Shown here: positions 55,324-64,000 of the stretch, one piece after another
How positions within the stretch are numbered: the stretch's first letter is position 1
Layout of the letters: every line of letters begins with the position of its first letter
Assembly (NCBI RefSeq): GCF_031085165.1
Contig: NZ_JAVHTY010000002.1
Location: 124,001-188,000, forward strand
From: Pseudomonas sp. 102515
GTDB taxonomy: Bacteria; Pseudomonadota; Gammaproteobacteria; Pseudomonadales; Pseudomonadaceae
Reading direction: 5' to 3'
Length of the DNA stretch: 64,000 nucleotides
Position numbers and translations under genes: made by a program
The notes under the pieces: model-generated
What the model saw: only the letters and a program-made list of their open reading frames with translations
The model's database searches: none
Told to the model about the DNA's origin: nothing

Positions 55324-55641
55324 ATGACCGATCACGCAACGCGCTACGCCACCCTGCTCGGGCAGACCGCCGCCATCGGCTGGGAAGAATTGCAACCGCA
55401 TTTTGCGCGGGGCGTGCTGCTGGAAGTGGCACCCGAGCTGGACCTGATCGAGGCGGCCATCGCCGTGACCCAGGACGATGCCGCCCGGGTGGGGCTGTGG
55501 CTGCAGCAGGGCCAGCTGGCCAAGGTCGACGAAGACCGCGCGCGACGCCGGTTGGAGGCGCCCGAGGTGGCGCTGTGGGCGGTGGTGGTGGCGCCCTGGG
55601 TGCTGATGCAGGAGCGTCCGGCCGAGCGTCTGGCGGACTAG
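55324..55641 (+). CDS. DUF2288 family protein
   Basis: 105 aa from ATG 55324. Family pattern: RYATLLGQTAAIGWEELQPHFARGVLLEVAPELDLIEAAIAVTQDDAARVGLWLQQGQLAKV, then ALWAVVVAPWVLMQER at the C-terminus. Small, soluble and of unknown function. It is divergent from livK and converges on the aldo/keto reductase gene, 47 bases away. Confidence 0.88.
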   Translation: MTDHATRYATLLGQTAAIGWEELQPHFARGVLLEVAPELDLIEAAIAVTQDDAARVGLWLQQGQLAKVDEDRARRRLEAPEVALWAVVVAPWVLMQERPAERLAD

Positions 55642-55688
55642 CAACGGCAAGGACCCACGCAAGGCGGGCCGCTGCTGGCAGGCGTGAC

Positions 55689-56675
55689 TCAGCGTTCGCT
55701 GTCGAGATCGCGGAGCTGGTGTTCGCCGTAGCGATCGCCGGCTACCGCGCCTGGCGGCAGCAGCCGTTCCAGTTCGGTGCGATCCGCAGCGCTCAGCGTC
55801 ACCTCCAGCGCACCGAGGGATTCGTCGAGCTGATCGCGGCGGCGGGCACCCACCAGCGGCACGATGTCGTCGCCCTGAGCGGCGACCCAGGCCACCGCCA
55901 GCCGGGCCGGGGTAGTGCCCCGGTGTTCGGCGAACCGCTTCAGGCCTTCCACCAGCGCGAGGTTTTTCTCCACGTTGCCCGGCTGGAAGCGCGGACTATG
56001 AGCGCGGAAGTCGCCGCTGCCCGAGGGTTGGCGCCAGTGACCGCTGAGCAGGCCACGGGAGAGCACGCCATAGGCGGTGATGCCGATGCCCAGGTCGCGG
56101 CAGGTCGGCAGGATCTCGGCCTCGATGCCGCGCGAGACCAGCGAATACTCGATCTGCAGGTCGCAGACCGGATGCACCGCGGCCGCCCGCCGCAGGGTCT
56201 GCGGGCCCACCTCCGAAAGGCCGATGTGGCGGATGTAGCCGGCCTGCACCAGCTCGGCGAGGGCGCCCATGGTGTCCTCGATGGGCACCTGGCGATCCAG
56301 CCGCGCCGGGCGATAGAGGTCGATATGGTCCACACCCAGGCGCTTGAGGCTGTAGGCGACGAAATTCTTGATCGCCGCCGGCCGGGTGTCGTAGCCCAGC
56401 CACTCGCCACCCGGACCGCGCAGGGCGCCGAACTTGACGCTGATCAGCGCCTGGTCGCGCCGACCGCGCAGGGCTTCGCCCAGGAGCAGTTCGTTGTGGC
56501 CCATGCCATAGAAGTCACCGGTGTCGAACAGGGTGACGCCGCGTTCGAGGGCGGCCTGGACGGTGGCGATGGCCTCGGCACGGTCGGCGGCGCCATAGAG
56601 ATCGGACATGCCCATGCAGCCCAGACCCAAGCTCGATACCAGAGGGCCCTGCTGGCCCAAGCGACGCTGTTGCAT
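55689..56675 (-). CDS. Aldo/keto reductase
   Basis: 328 aa from ATG 56675 behind AGGAATTCC. AKR13-like: LGLGCMGMSDLYG, catalytic Asp/Tyr in LFDTGDFYGMGHNE, Lys in ISVKFGALRG, and YIRHIGLSEVGPQTLRRA. The usual fourth residue in DLYYQHRVD reads DLYRPARLD, so the His is replaced by Ala, a variant I have seen in other family members. NADPH is the likely cofactor, and an aldehyde or ketone the substrate. It is divergent from a LysR gene that probably controls it. Confidence 0.92.
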   Translation of the reverse strand: MQQRRLGQQGPLVSSLGLGCMGMSDLYGAADRAEAIATVQAALERGVTLFDTGDFYGMGHNELLLGEALRGRRDQALISVKFGALRGPGGEWLGYDTRPAAIKNFVAYSLKRLGVDHIDLYRPARLDRQVPIEDTMGALAELVQAGYIRHIGLSEVGPQTLRRAAAVHPVCDLQIEYSLVSRGIEAEILPTCRDLGIGITAYGVLSRGLLSGHWRQPSGSGDFRAHSPRFQPGNVEKNLALVEGLKRFAEHRGTTPARLAVAWVAAQGDDIVPLVGARRRDQLDESLGALEVTLSAADRTELERLLPPGAVAGDRYGEHQLRDLDSER

Positions 56676-56785
56676 GAGGAATTCCTCGTCAGGTGGATGA
56701 GGCTTCACTCTAGTCGCCAGGGTGCTGTGCGATAATCCGGTCGTGACACAATGACCTGTTCGCTCAGCCGTACAATGGAGACGCC

Positions 56786-57673
56786 TTGAATCTGGATGAC
56801 CTGGCGGCCTTCGCCGCCGTGGCCGAGGCCCGCAGCTTTCGCGGCGCGGCCTATGTGCGTGGTGTGGCCGCGTCTTCGCTGAGCGATGCGGTGCGGCGAC
56901 TGGAGCGGGAGCTGGATGTGCGGCTGCTGCACCGCACCACGCGCAGCGTGACGCCCACAGCGGCTGGCCAGCGCCTGCTGGAGCGCCTGACCCCGGCGCT
57001 GCGCGAGGTGCGCGGCGCACTGGACGCCATCAATGCCGAGGGCGAGAGTCCGGTGGGGAGCCTGAGACTCAATGTGCCCACCATCGTCGCCCGGGTGCTG
57101 CTGCCACCGCTGATCGGCCCCTTCCTGGCCCGGCATCCGGGCATCCGCCTGGAGGTGGTGGCCGAGGACCGGCTGATCGACGTGCTCGCCGCGGGTTTCG
57201 ATGCCGGGGTGCGCTACGACGAGCACCTGGAGGCCGACATGATCAGTGTCCGGCTGGGCCCGGCCACCCAGAGATTCGCCGTGGCCGGAACCCCTGCCTA
57301 TCTGGCGCAGCATGGCGTACCGGCGCACCCCGCCGACCTGGTCCGGTATTCCTGCATCGGGCATCGCTTCGCCAGCGGCCTGGTGGCGCAGTGGAGCTTC
57401 GAGCGGGGCAGCGAGGTCATCAACGTCGCGCCGGGCAGTCGCCTGCTGGCCTCGGCGCTCGACCTGGAACTGCAGGCCGCCCTCGACGGCGTCGGCCTGA
57501 TCTGTTCCTTCGCCGACTATCTGGCCGGGCCCCTGGCCGACGGCCGCCTGGTGGAAGTGCTGGGCGAATGGTCCACGCCCTTTCCCGGTCCGCGGCTCTA
57601 CTACGCGGATCGCCGCCAGCTGCCCGCACCCCTGCGCGCCTTCGTGGCCTTCTTGCGCGAGCGTCACGGCTAG
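56786..57673 (+). CDS. LysR-type transcriptional regulator
   Basis: 295 aa from a TTG at 56786, placed seven bases after GGAG; no better start exists. Helix-turn-helix at about 15-36 (ARSFRGAAYVRGVAASSLSDAVRRLE), linker RLLHRTTRSVTPTAAGQRLLERL, and an effector domain (PVGSLRLNVPTIVARVLLPPLIGPFL; DAGVRYDEHLEADMISVRLGP). CrgA-like subgroup. The 110-bp gap to the divergent aldo/keto reductase suggests that gene as its target. selB follows 89 bases downstream on the same strand. Confidence 0.9.
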   Translation: MNLDDLAAFAAVAEARSFRGAAYVRGVAASSLSDAVRRLERELDVRLLHRTTRSVTPTAAGQRLLERLTPALREVRGALDAINAEGESPVGSLRLNVPTIVARVLLPPLIGPFLARHPGIRLEVVAEDRLIDVLAAGFDAGVRYDEHLEADMISVRLGPATQRFAVAGTPAYLAQHGVPAHPADLVRYSCIGHRFASGLVAQWSFERGSEVINVAPGSRLLASALDLELQAALDGVGLICSFADYLAGPLADGRLVEVLGEWSTPFPGPRLYYADRRQLPAPLRAFVAFLRERHG

Positions 57674-57727
57674 GCGATCGTGCGGAGCGCCGCTACCCTG
57701 AGCGCCAGTCCGCCGCCTGGAGCCGCC

Positions 57728-57762
57728 ATGTCGTCCCTGTTCACCCGTCTGGTACCGTCCCC

Positions 57763-57766
<4 letters not shown>
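57728..57766 (+). other. 13-codon mini reading frame overlapping the selB start (possible selA scar)
   Basis: ATG TCG TCC ... CCA TGA encodes MSSLFTRLVPSP and stops at TGA 57764-57766, overlapping the selB ATG (ATGA). CTGGAG precedes the start. In many Pseudomonas genomes selA sits directly before selB with such an overlap. The mini frame could be the fused ends of a deleted selA or a leader that couples translation. Evidence is circumstantial. Confidence 0.35.
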
Positions 57767-59676
<1,910 letters not shown>

Positions 59677-59685
59677 CGCTACAGA

Positions 59686-59781
59686 GGAAGGCAATCACGC
59701 CCGGTGGCGTGGCCGGGCTTCAAACCCGGTTGGGGACGGCAGCCGTTCCCGGGTGGGTTCGACTCCCACTGCCTTCCGCCA
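59686..59781 (+). tRNA. selC: tRNA-Sec (selC)
   Basis: 96 nucleotides including an encoded CCA end. The acceptor stem is the unusual 8 bp (GGAAGGCA / TGCCTTCC) followed by GCCA. The anticodon is TCA at 59720-59722 in CTTCAAA. A long variable arm (GGGGACGG / CCGTTCCC) and T loop GGTTCGACTCC follow. The sequence aligns well with E. coli selC from memory. It reads UGA as selenocysteine. selC is a common integration site for genomic islands; no repeated 3' end was found downstream. Confidence 0.97.
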
Positions 59782-60383
59782 CTTCTTCCGTAAGCTTCCA
59801 AGTCCGCCCTAGGTCTTGTAAATCTGCAAGGCGCGTTTCGCGATTGCCGCTCAGGCCGGCTGGCCATTGGCCTTATGCTGGGGACGTTGTCCTCTTTTGG
59901 GGCGTTCGCAAACGCTGTGGCTGTCTGGTCGCTCGCGATCCTTACCCTCTGCCGTCCTTCGGCGTCTGGAGTACGGATCATGTCCATCCCGTCCGCTATC
60001 CCCTGGGAGCTCATCAGCCGTGATACGGAGTTCGGCGCAATCACGCTCGCCAAGGCGCGCTTGGTCAAGACGCTCACGGTGAACTAGGCGCTGTACTCCT
60101 TCACCTTGCCCCTGGGCGCCTCGCTGCTCAAGCCGCCGTTCCAACAGCCCCTGTTGGATGAACCGATGTCGACCTGGTGTTTGCGCGCTCGCCGTATCCC
60201 GTCGGGGGGACTGCTGGCCTTGGCCTATATACGGGGTAACCGCCTCTTCGATGGCCGGTTGAGGGGGTACGCCCGTGTTATCTGCAAGAGGTGGCGCCAT
60301 GAGTCGTCATCCCCCTGGCGCCGGGGTGGCGCTGTTGGCACTCCGGGCGGTGGCGCCCTCGACCTCGGCCGCCGAGGCGGTGG
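59782..60383. other. About 600 bp downstream of selC without a recognisable gene
   Basis: Short frames exist on both strands (for example plus 59875-60087 and minus 59851-60300), but they overlap, lack ribosome sites and show no known motif. Composition differs slightly from the surrounding genes (more T). Probably degraded DNA next to a tRNA. Confidence 0.5.
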
Positions 60384-60452
60384 TGATCGCCGACTATCGC
60401 ACCCTGACCTTCGGCGCCGTCCTGGTCCTGACGCTGCTGTTCCAGGTGCGCC
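60384..60452 (+). pseudogene. Possible C-terminal fragment of a LivM-like permease
   Basis: In one frame the sequence reads VVIADYRTLTFGAVLVLTLLFQVRQ, like the final helix of branched-chain ABC permeases ('yR.l.fGl.lvl.llf.PrGl'). It then runs into a LysR fragment on the opposite strand. The fragment is short and the assignment tentative. Confidence 0.3.
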
Positions 60453-60574
60453 AGGCAGCGGCTGACGGTGGATTGCTCGATCTTCAAGCGCTTGGCCGCT
60501 TGCGCGAGACTACCGGCGCGAGCCAGTGCGAGAAAGGTGCGCGGGTCGTCCCAGTTCAGGTGTCTAGGTAGCAT
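60440..60574 (-). pseudogene. N-terminal remnant of a LysR-type regulator
   Basis: Begins MLPRHLNWDDPRTFLALA and continues through the helix-turn-helix (GSLAQAAKRLKIEQSTVSRCLAHLE, about 45 residues). The frame then goes into sequence that is antisense to the permease-like fragment. The linker and effector domain are missing, so it is a broken gene. Confidence 0.75.
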
Positions 60575-60647
60575 GGATCAGGATCGGCGGTGCAGGTCAC
60601 GTCCGGCTTGGCAGCGTCACGGCCGTCGGCCAAGTACTCCGTAGCGC

Positions 60648-60968
60648 GTGAACGCGCCGGGCGAGCGCTACGCGGCCAGGGTCGGGAGGTATGCCGTCGA
60701 TGACCTGGACGGCCCGGTGCCCATCCAGTGGCACAGGTTCACGCCTGACTTGCCCCCCGCATCCGCTGATCAAGACCCAGCCCAGGTCGCCTACCAGGTC
60801 AGCGACCTGGCGGCGGCGTTGGTTGGCCAGGGGATCGTCCTCGGACCCGAAGGCTTCCGGGTCGCCATGATCGACCACGGTGGCCTGCCGGTGGAATTCA
60901 TCGAGACCGCACTGAGCGATGAGGTGGTCTGGAGCCGGGTGCGCAGTGGTCGCCAGGCGCCTTTGTAC
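60648..60968 (+). pseudogene. Remnant of a VOC-like protein
   Basis: The frame from GTG 60648 reads NAPGERYAARVGRYAVDDLDGPVPIQWHRFTPDLP, VAYQVSDLAAALVGQGIVLGPEGFRVAMIDHGGLPVEFIET. This matches a family of small VOC-fold proteins ('..hvAf.VdDl.aAlag..vl..p....g.rVAmi.dgGaPVEFiE'). A TAG lies two codons upstream, and the usual N-terminal HIG..T strand is absent. The frame has no stop of its own and runs on antisense through the LysE gene. It is probably truncated at both ends. Confidence 0.55.
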
Positions 60969-60974
60969 GCGGCT

Positions 60975-61568
60975 TCAGCCAAAGGTAAGGGTACGCAGCC
61001 CCAGGCCGACGGAGGCCAAACCGATCAGGCAGAGGGCGAAGCTGGGCAGCCGCTGGATGAGCCGGCCCAGGCTGGTGAGCCTGTGCATCCGTCCCGCCAG
61101 GTGGCCATAGGCGACCAGCACCAGCAGGTCGATGGCGGCCCAGATCGCCAGCAGCAGCGGGACCTGCTGGGCGAGCGGCGCCTGCAGGGAGATGAACGCC
61201 GGCAGGAAGGCCACCAGGAAGAGGATGTCCTTGGGATTGGAGAGACCCACCAGCAGCGCGCGGCCGAAGCTGCCGCGCCGGGCGTTCAGCGGCTCGTCGG
61301 TCGGGGCCTTGAACAGCCGAATCCCCAGCCAGAGCAGATAGAGACCGCCGAGGATCTGGCCGGCCAGCAGCAGGGTGGGGCTAATGCCGATGGCCAGGTG
61401 GATCAGACCCAGCGCCAGCAGCAACAGGACCTGGGCGGACAGCAGGCCGCCGAGGATGGTCCACCAGGGAAAGCCGTGGCGACCGTCGGCGACGACCAGG
61501 GCGACGATGGGGCCCGGCGAGGAAATCAGCAGGAAGACGGTGATGGCGAAGCTAAGATATGCACTCAT
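60975..61568 (-). CDS. LysE/RhtB-family amino acid exporter
   Basis: 197 aa with six hydrophobic helices. The family signature FLLISSPGPIVALVVADG is at residues 12-29, and SFGRALLVGLSNPKDILFLVAFLPAFI in the middle. It exports an amino acid or related compound through the inner membrane. Its ATG overlaps the stop of the upstream oxygenase gene (ATGA), so the two form an operon: oxygenase, then exporter. The exported compound may be the oxygenase product. Confidence 0.88.
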   Translation of the reverse strand: MSAYLSFAITVFLLISSPGPIVALVVADGRHGFPWWTILGGLLSAQVLLLLALGLIHLAIGISPTLLLAGQILGGLYLLWLGIRLFKAPTDEPLNARRGSFGRALLVGLSNPKDILFLVAFLPAFISLQAPLAQQVPLLLAIWAAIDLLVLVAYGHLAGRMHRLTSLGRLIQRLPSFALCLIGLASVGLGLRTLTFG

Positions 61569-62470
61569 TGCGCATGGGGCCTCAGGCCGATGATCCGCGA
61601 CGGCTCGCCGGTCTCGCCGATCAGCTGGCGTTGGTGTGAGATGGCGAAGGTGCGCTGAATCCAGCGGTCGCGACCATCGAACTGGGCCTGGAAGGCGCTA
61701 CGGGCATGGGCCGCACGGCGATTGTCGATGATCAGCAGGTCGCCGGCGGCGAGGCGTACCGGCTGGGCGACGCTCCAGGCGATCTCCTTGATTTCCTCGA
61801 TCAGGCGCTGCATCCGGGCGGAGCGGGCGAGCATGAAGTGTGGATCGAGTCTCAGGTAGGGCCGGTCGCGCTGACCGTAGAGCATCGGCCGGTGCCGCCC
61901 CAGGTCGATTCGGCAGCTCTTCTCGCTCAGGCAATAGTCGGAGAGGAAGTTGAAGGATTCCTGGAACAGCAGGTCGGTGGTTTCGGCATCGATCACCTCG
62001 AGCATCTTGTCCACCGAGGCGATGTAGGTGATGGCGTCATCGCGAGGGGCAGCCCTCAGGCACAGCAGGGCCAGGAAGTCCGGTGGCACCTCGTGGAGGG
62101 CGTTTTTCGTATGCAGGTCGAGTTCGGTATCGAAGCTGGCGGAGGACAGTTGCCGAGCCTTGCCGGCCTGGGGAAAGAAGTTGTTGATCAGACTGCCGTC
62201 GGACTCCTGGGGATAGCCGATGGAATCGCCCAATAGCGCCGTGGCCTGCAACAGCAGCAATTCGCTGCGGTAATCCGGCTTGATCAGCGTCTTGCGGTCC
62301 GCGGGCGTAGCCGGTACGTCGCCGATGTCTTGGTTCTTTAGCAGCAGAAAGCCCTGAGGGTTGCCGAAAATACGGAAATGCAGAATGTCGGCGATGTCGG
62401 TCGTCGTCAGGGCACCCTGACGAATTGCGCTATCCAGCAGGGTATCGAAAGGGGTGGATCCTAAGTACAT
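61565..62470 (-). CDS. Clavaminate synthase-like Fe(II)/2-oxoglutarate oxygenase with altered iron-binding motif
   Basis: 301 aa from ATG 62470 (a TTG at 62515 would add 15 residues). The fold matches the CAS/VioC-like branch of the TauD family: LHTKNALHEVPPDFLALLCLRAAPRDDAITYIASVDKML, then LLIIDNRRAAHARSAF with the distal His255 and IQRTF with the 2-oxoglutarate Arg. Family members read HTE at the first motif; here it is His120-Thr121-Lys122, so the acidic iron ligand is a lysine (codon AAA at 62105-62107). This should impair hydroxylation or imply different chemistry. Relatives hydroxylate free arginine or lysine. It is coupled to a LysE exporter and divergent from a LysR gene with an internal stop. 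Confidence 0.85.
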   Translation of the reverse strand: MYLGSTPFDTLLDSAIRQGALTTTDIADILHFRIFGNPQGFLLLKNQDIGDVPATPADRKTLIKPDYRSELLLLQATALLGDSIGYPQESDGSLINNFFPQAGKARQLSSASFDTELDLHTKNALHEVPPDFLALLCLRAAPRDDAITYIASVDKMLEVIDAETTDLLFQESFNFLSDYCLSEKSCRIDLGRHRPMLYGQRDRPYLRLDPHFMLARSARMQRLIEEIKEIAWSVAQPVRLAAGDLLIIDNRRAAHARSAFQAQFDGRDRWIQRTFAISHQRQLIGETGEPSRIIGLRPHAQ

Positions 62471-62604
62471 GATTTGGTCTCGAACGCTTGGCAGTCGTGA
62501 CGCCCAAGGCGTCAAGGACGGCCATCATCCAGCGTTGGACGCTGTGTTGAAAACGGATAAAACTGGGTGGAAGAATGATCCAGACTCATTATCGAGGACC
62601 GGGA

Positions 62605-63525
62605 ATGGCCCGCCTTCCACCGCTCTATGCGTTGCGTGCCTTCGAAAGCGCGGCTCGGCAACTGTCTTTGACCCGAGCGGCTAGGGAGCTGAACATCACC
62701 CAGAGCGCTGTCAGTCGTCACGTCAAGACATTGGAGCATGATCTGGGCTGCCTGCTATTCGAGCGTAAGGGACCCAGTCTGAAATTGACGCCAACCGGAT
62801 TGACGCTGGCTAAGGACCTGAGTTCGGCGTTCGCCGAAATGCAGGGCGTCTGCGATCTGGTGCGTAGCGGGCGCGGTGGCCTAAGGCTCTAGGCGCCGTC
62901 TACTCTGACGATGCGCTGGTTGATGGCGGCCGTCGAGCAGTATCGAGTGACAAGCGGAGAGAACCGAGTCCAATTGACCAGCGTCTGGATGGACGTTGAC
63001 TTCGTCGATTTCCGTTCGGAGCCCTATGACTGCGCGGTGCTTCTAGCCAATGGCGAATTTCCAGTCGATTGTGAATACGTGCGGCTGTTCGATGAGTGGC
63101 TGGTACCGGTTTGCGCACCGCGCTATCGAGGCGCCCGCGAGGGCGAAGATCCGATCTTCTGCGGCGACAGCCTGTTGCATGCGTCCCAGGACTGCCGCGA
63201 CTGGCGTCTCTGGCTGGACAGGATCGGCCGGCTATCCGAGGTGAATTGGCATCCCGGCAAACGATTCGAAACCCTGGATGCAGGGATTTCCGCGGCGGTC
63301 CAGGGCTATGGGGTGGCGATCGGTGACCTGTCGCTGGTCCACGATCTGGTCGCCACCGGGCAACTGGTGTTCGCCAATCGTGCGGTGGTGCGTTCGGGGC
63401 TGAGCTACTACCTGGTCTGGCCCAAGCGCAGCGATGCCCACGACGCCCTCGCCGGATTGCGCGACCATCTGCGTGCGGTCGCGCCCGTCCTACCGGCCCT
63501 GGAGGGGCTGACGTTCATCGATTGA
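62605..63525 (+). pseudogene. LysR-type (GcvA-like) regulator with an in-frame TAG
   Basis: From ATG 62605 the frame reads MARLPPLYALRAFESAARQLSLTRAARELNITQSAVSRHVKTLE, a GcvA-type helix-turn-helix, and proceeds to SGRGGLRL before TAG at 62890-62892. The same frame continues without interruption as APSTLTMRWLMAAVEQYRV to a proper end at 63525 (LEGLTFID). Without the stop it would be a normal 306-aa regulator. A single base change from CAG, AAG or GAG explains it. The truncated product would keep the DNA-binding domain and part of the linker. A start at 62575 is also possible. It is divergent from the oxygenase-exporter operon, its likely target. Confidence 0.85.
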
Positions 63526-63552
63526 GCGGCGAGTGGAGCATGCACACTGCGC

Positions 63553-64000
63553 TCAGTACACGTCCTTCAGGTACCGCTTCTGCTCACTCATGCCGCGGAC
63601 ATATTCCGTGGCGGCCTCGTCGCTGAGGTGGCCATGGGTGGCGACCACCTGGCGCAGGGCCTGGTCGACGTCCTTGGCCATGCGGCTGGCATCGCCGCAG
63701 ACATAGACACGGGCGCCGTCCTGCAGCCAGCGCCAGATTTCGGCGCCGCGTTCGCGTAGCCGATCCTGCACATAGATCTTCTCGGCCTGGTCGCGGGAGA
63801 AGGCCAGGCTCAGCTCGCTCAGCAGGCCATCGCGCTGGAAGGCTTCCAGTTCGTCGCGGTAGTAGAAGTCATGGACGGCGTGCTGCTCGCCGAAGAACAG
63901 CCAGTTGCGGCCGTGGTCGCCCCGCGCGCGGCGCTCATGGAGAAAGCCGCGGAAGGGCGCGATGCCGGTGCCGGGGCCGATCATGATCAGGGGGACGTCG
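63553..64000 (-). CDS. NADPH-dependent flavoprotein reductase, C-terminal part (CysJ-like; cut by window edge)
   Basis: 149 codons are visible; the 5' part lies beyond 64000. The NADPH-binding module has [65 protein letters not shown] and the C-terminal aromatic in QKRYLKDVY that stacks on FAD. This pattern belongs to sulfite reductase alpha subunits and related diflavin reductases, including assimilatory nitrate reductase fusions. Which of these cannot be decided from the fragment. Confidence 0.85.
   Translation of the reverse strand, partial: DVPLIMIGPGTGIAPFRGFLHERRARGDHGRNWLFFGEQHAVHDFYYRDELEAFQRDGLLSELSLAFSRDQAEKIYVQDRLRERGAEIWRWLQDGARVYVCGDASRMAKDVDQALRQVVATHGHLSDEAATEYVRGMSEQKRYLKDVY

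Noticed and set aside
59679-60077. 132-codon minus-strand frame covering tRNA-Sec and its downstream region
   Set aside because: It overlaps the tRNA gene and has no motif or ribosome site.
59765-64000. A direct repeat of the tRNA-Sec 3' end that would mark an integrated island
   Set aside because: No second copy of the CACTGCCTTCC end was found by eye in the remaining window; an island boundary inside the window is not supported.

Overview
The window is a stretch of a GC-rich gammaproteobacterial chromosome, almost certainly a Pseudomonas. The evidence is the set of recognisable genes: SiaABCD-type signalling proteins, a Pseudomonas-type ArgR regulator, a bacterial FAN1 nuclease beside a DinG-like helicase, a LivFGMHK (Bra-type) transporter, AcsA, PhhB, SelB next to tRNA-Sec, and many c-di-GMP enzymes. 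The P. oryzihabitans/psychrotolerans group is a guess that I cannot prove from sequence alone. Coding density is high and long antisense reading frames are common. They were treated as GC artefacts.

Layout. 0-9.4 kb: the start of a chemoreceptor (cut by the window edge), a nitrilase-family hydrolase, a decayed alcohol dehydrogenase/MFS chimera, D-lactate dehydrogenase (dld), two more gene remnants, periplasmic beta-glucosidase (bglX) and glucarate dehydratase. 9.4-15.8 kb: a fan1-helicase operon, a broken VOC gene embedded in dispersed repeats, and opgD (glucan modification). 15.8-18.8 kb: a siaABCD-like operon whose phosphatase carries a soluble CBS-like input domain. 18.9-24.4 kb: a Wzc-like chain-length/P-loop protein divergent from two multi-spanning membrane proteins, probably a small polysaccharide module. 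24.4-28.8 kb: a YeeE/TsuA-type sulfur transporter, a DUF1615 lipoprotein, a small hypothetical gene and a Tat-exported gluconolactonase-like protein. 28.8-33.3 kb: three c-di-GMP proteins in a row. 33.5-41.6 kb: HAD dehalogenase, LRR-protein kinase, racemase, a frameshifted chemoreceptor, SDR and small metabolic genes. 41.7-50.1 kb: acsA, an argR-like regulator, a CHASE4-PAS-GGDEF-EAL protein with a degenerate EAL domain, a lipoprotein, and a divergent SDR/LysR pair. 50.2-55.1 kb: branched-chain amino acid ABC transporter livKHMGF. 55.3-64 kb: DUF2288, an aldo/keto reductase divergent from a LysR gene, selB-selC, then a decayed zone with gene fragments, a LysE exporter plus 2-oxoglutarate oxygenase operon, a LysR gene with an internal stop, and the C-terminal part of an NADPH-flavoprotein reductase.

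Themes. (1) c-di-GMP and phospho-switch signalling is dense: five GGDEF/EAL proteins plus two chemoreceptors. (2) Carbohydrate acid metabolism may be co-regulated: nearly identical 13-bp palindromes lie upstream of the glucarate dehydratase and the gluconolactonase. (3) The window is rich in gene decay: chimeric remnants at 2.3-3.1, 5.0-5.4 and 60.4-61.0 kb, single-base frameshifts in a VOC gene and a chemoreceptor, an in-frame stop in a LysR gene, and a possible selA deletion scar upstream of selB. (4) Several non-coding elements stand out: a dispersed CGTAGGTTGGG repeat family, a 146-bp inverted-repeat-bounded element that supplies the stop codons of both flanking genes, and an AT-rich 48-bp perfect hairpin. 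No CRISPR array, rRNA gene, intact insertion sequence or prophage was seen.
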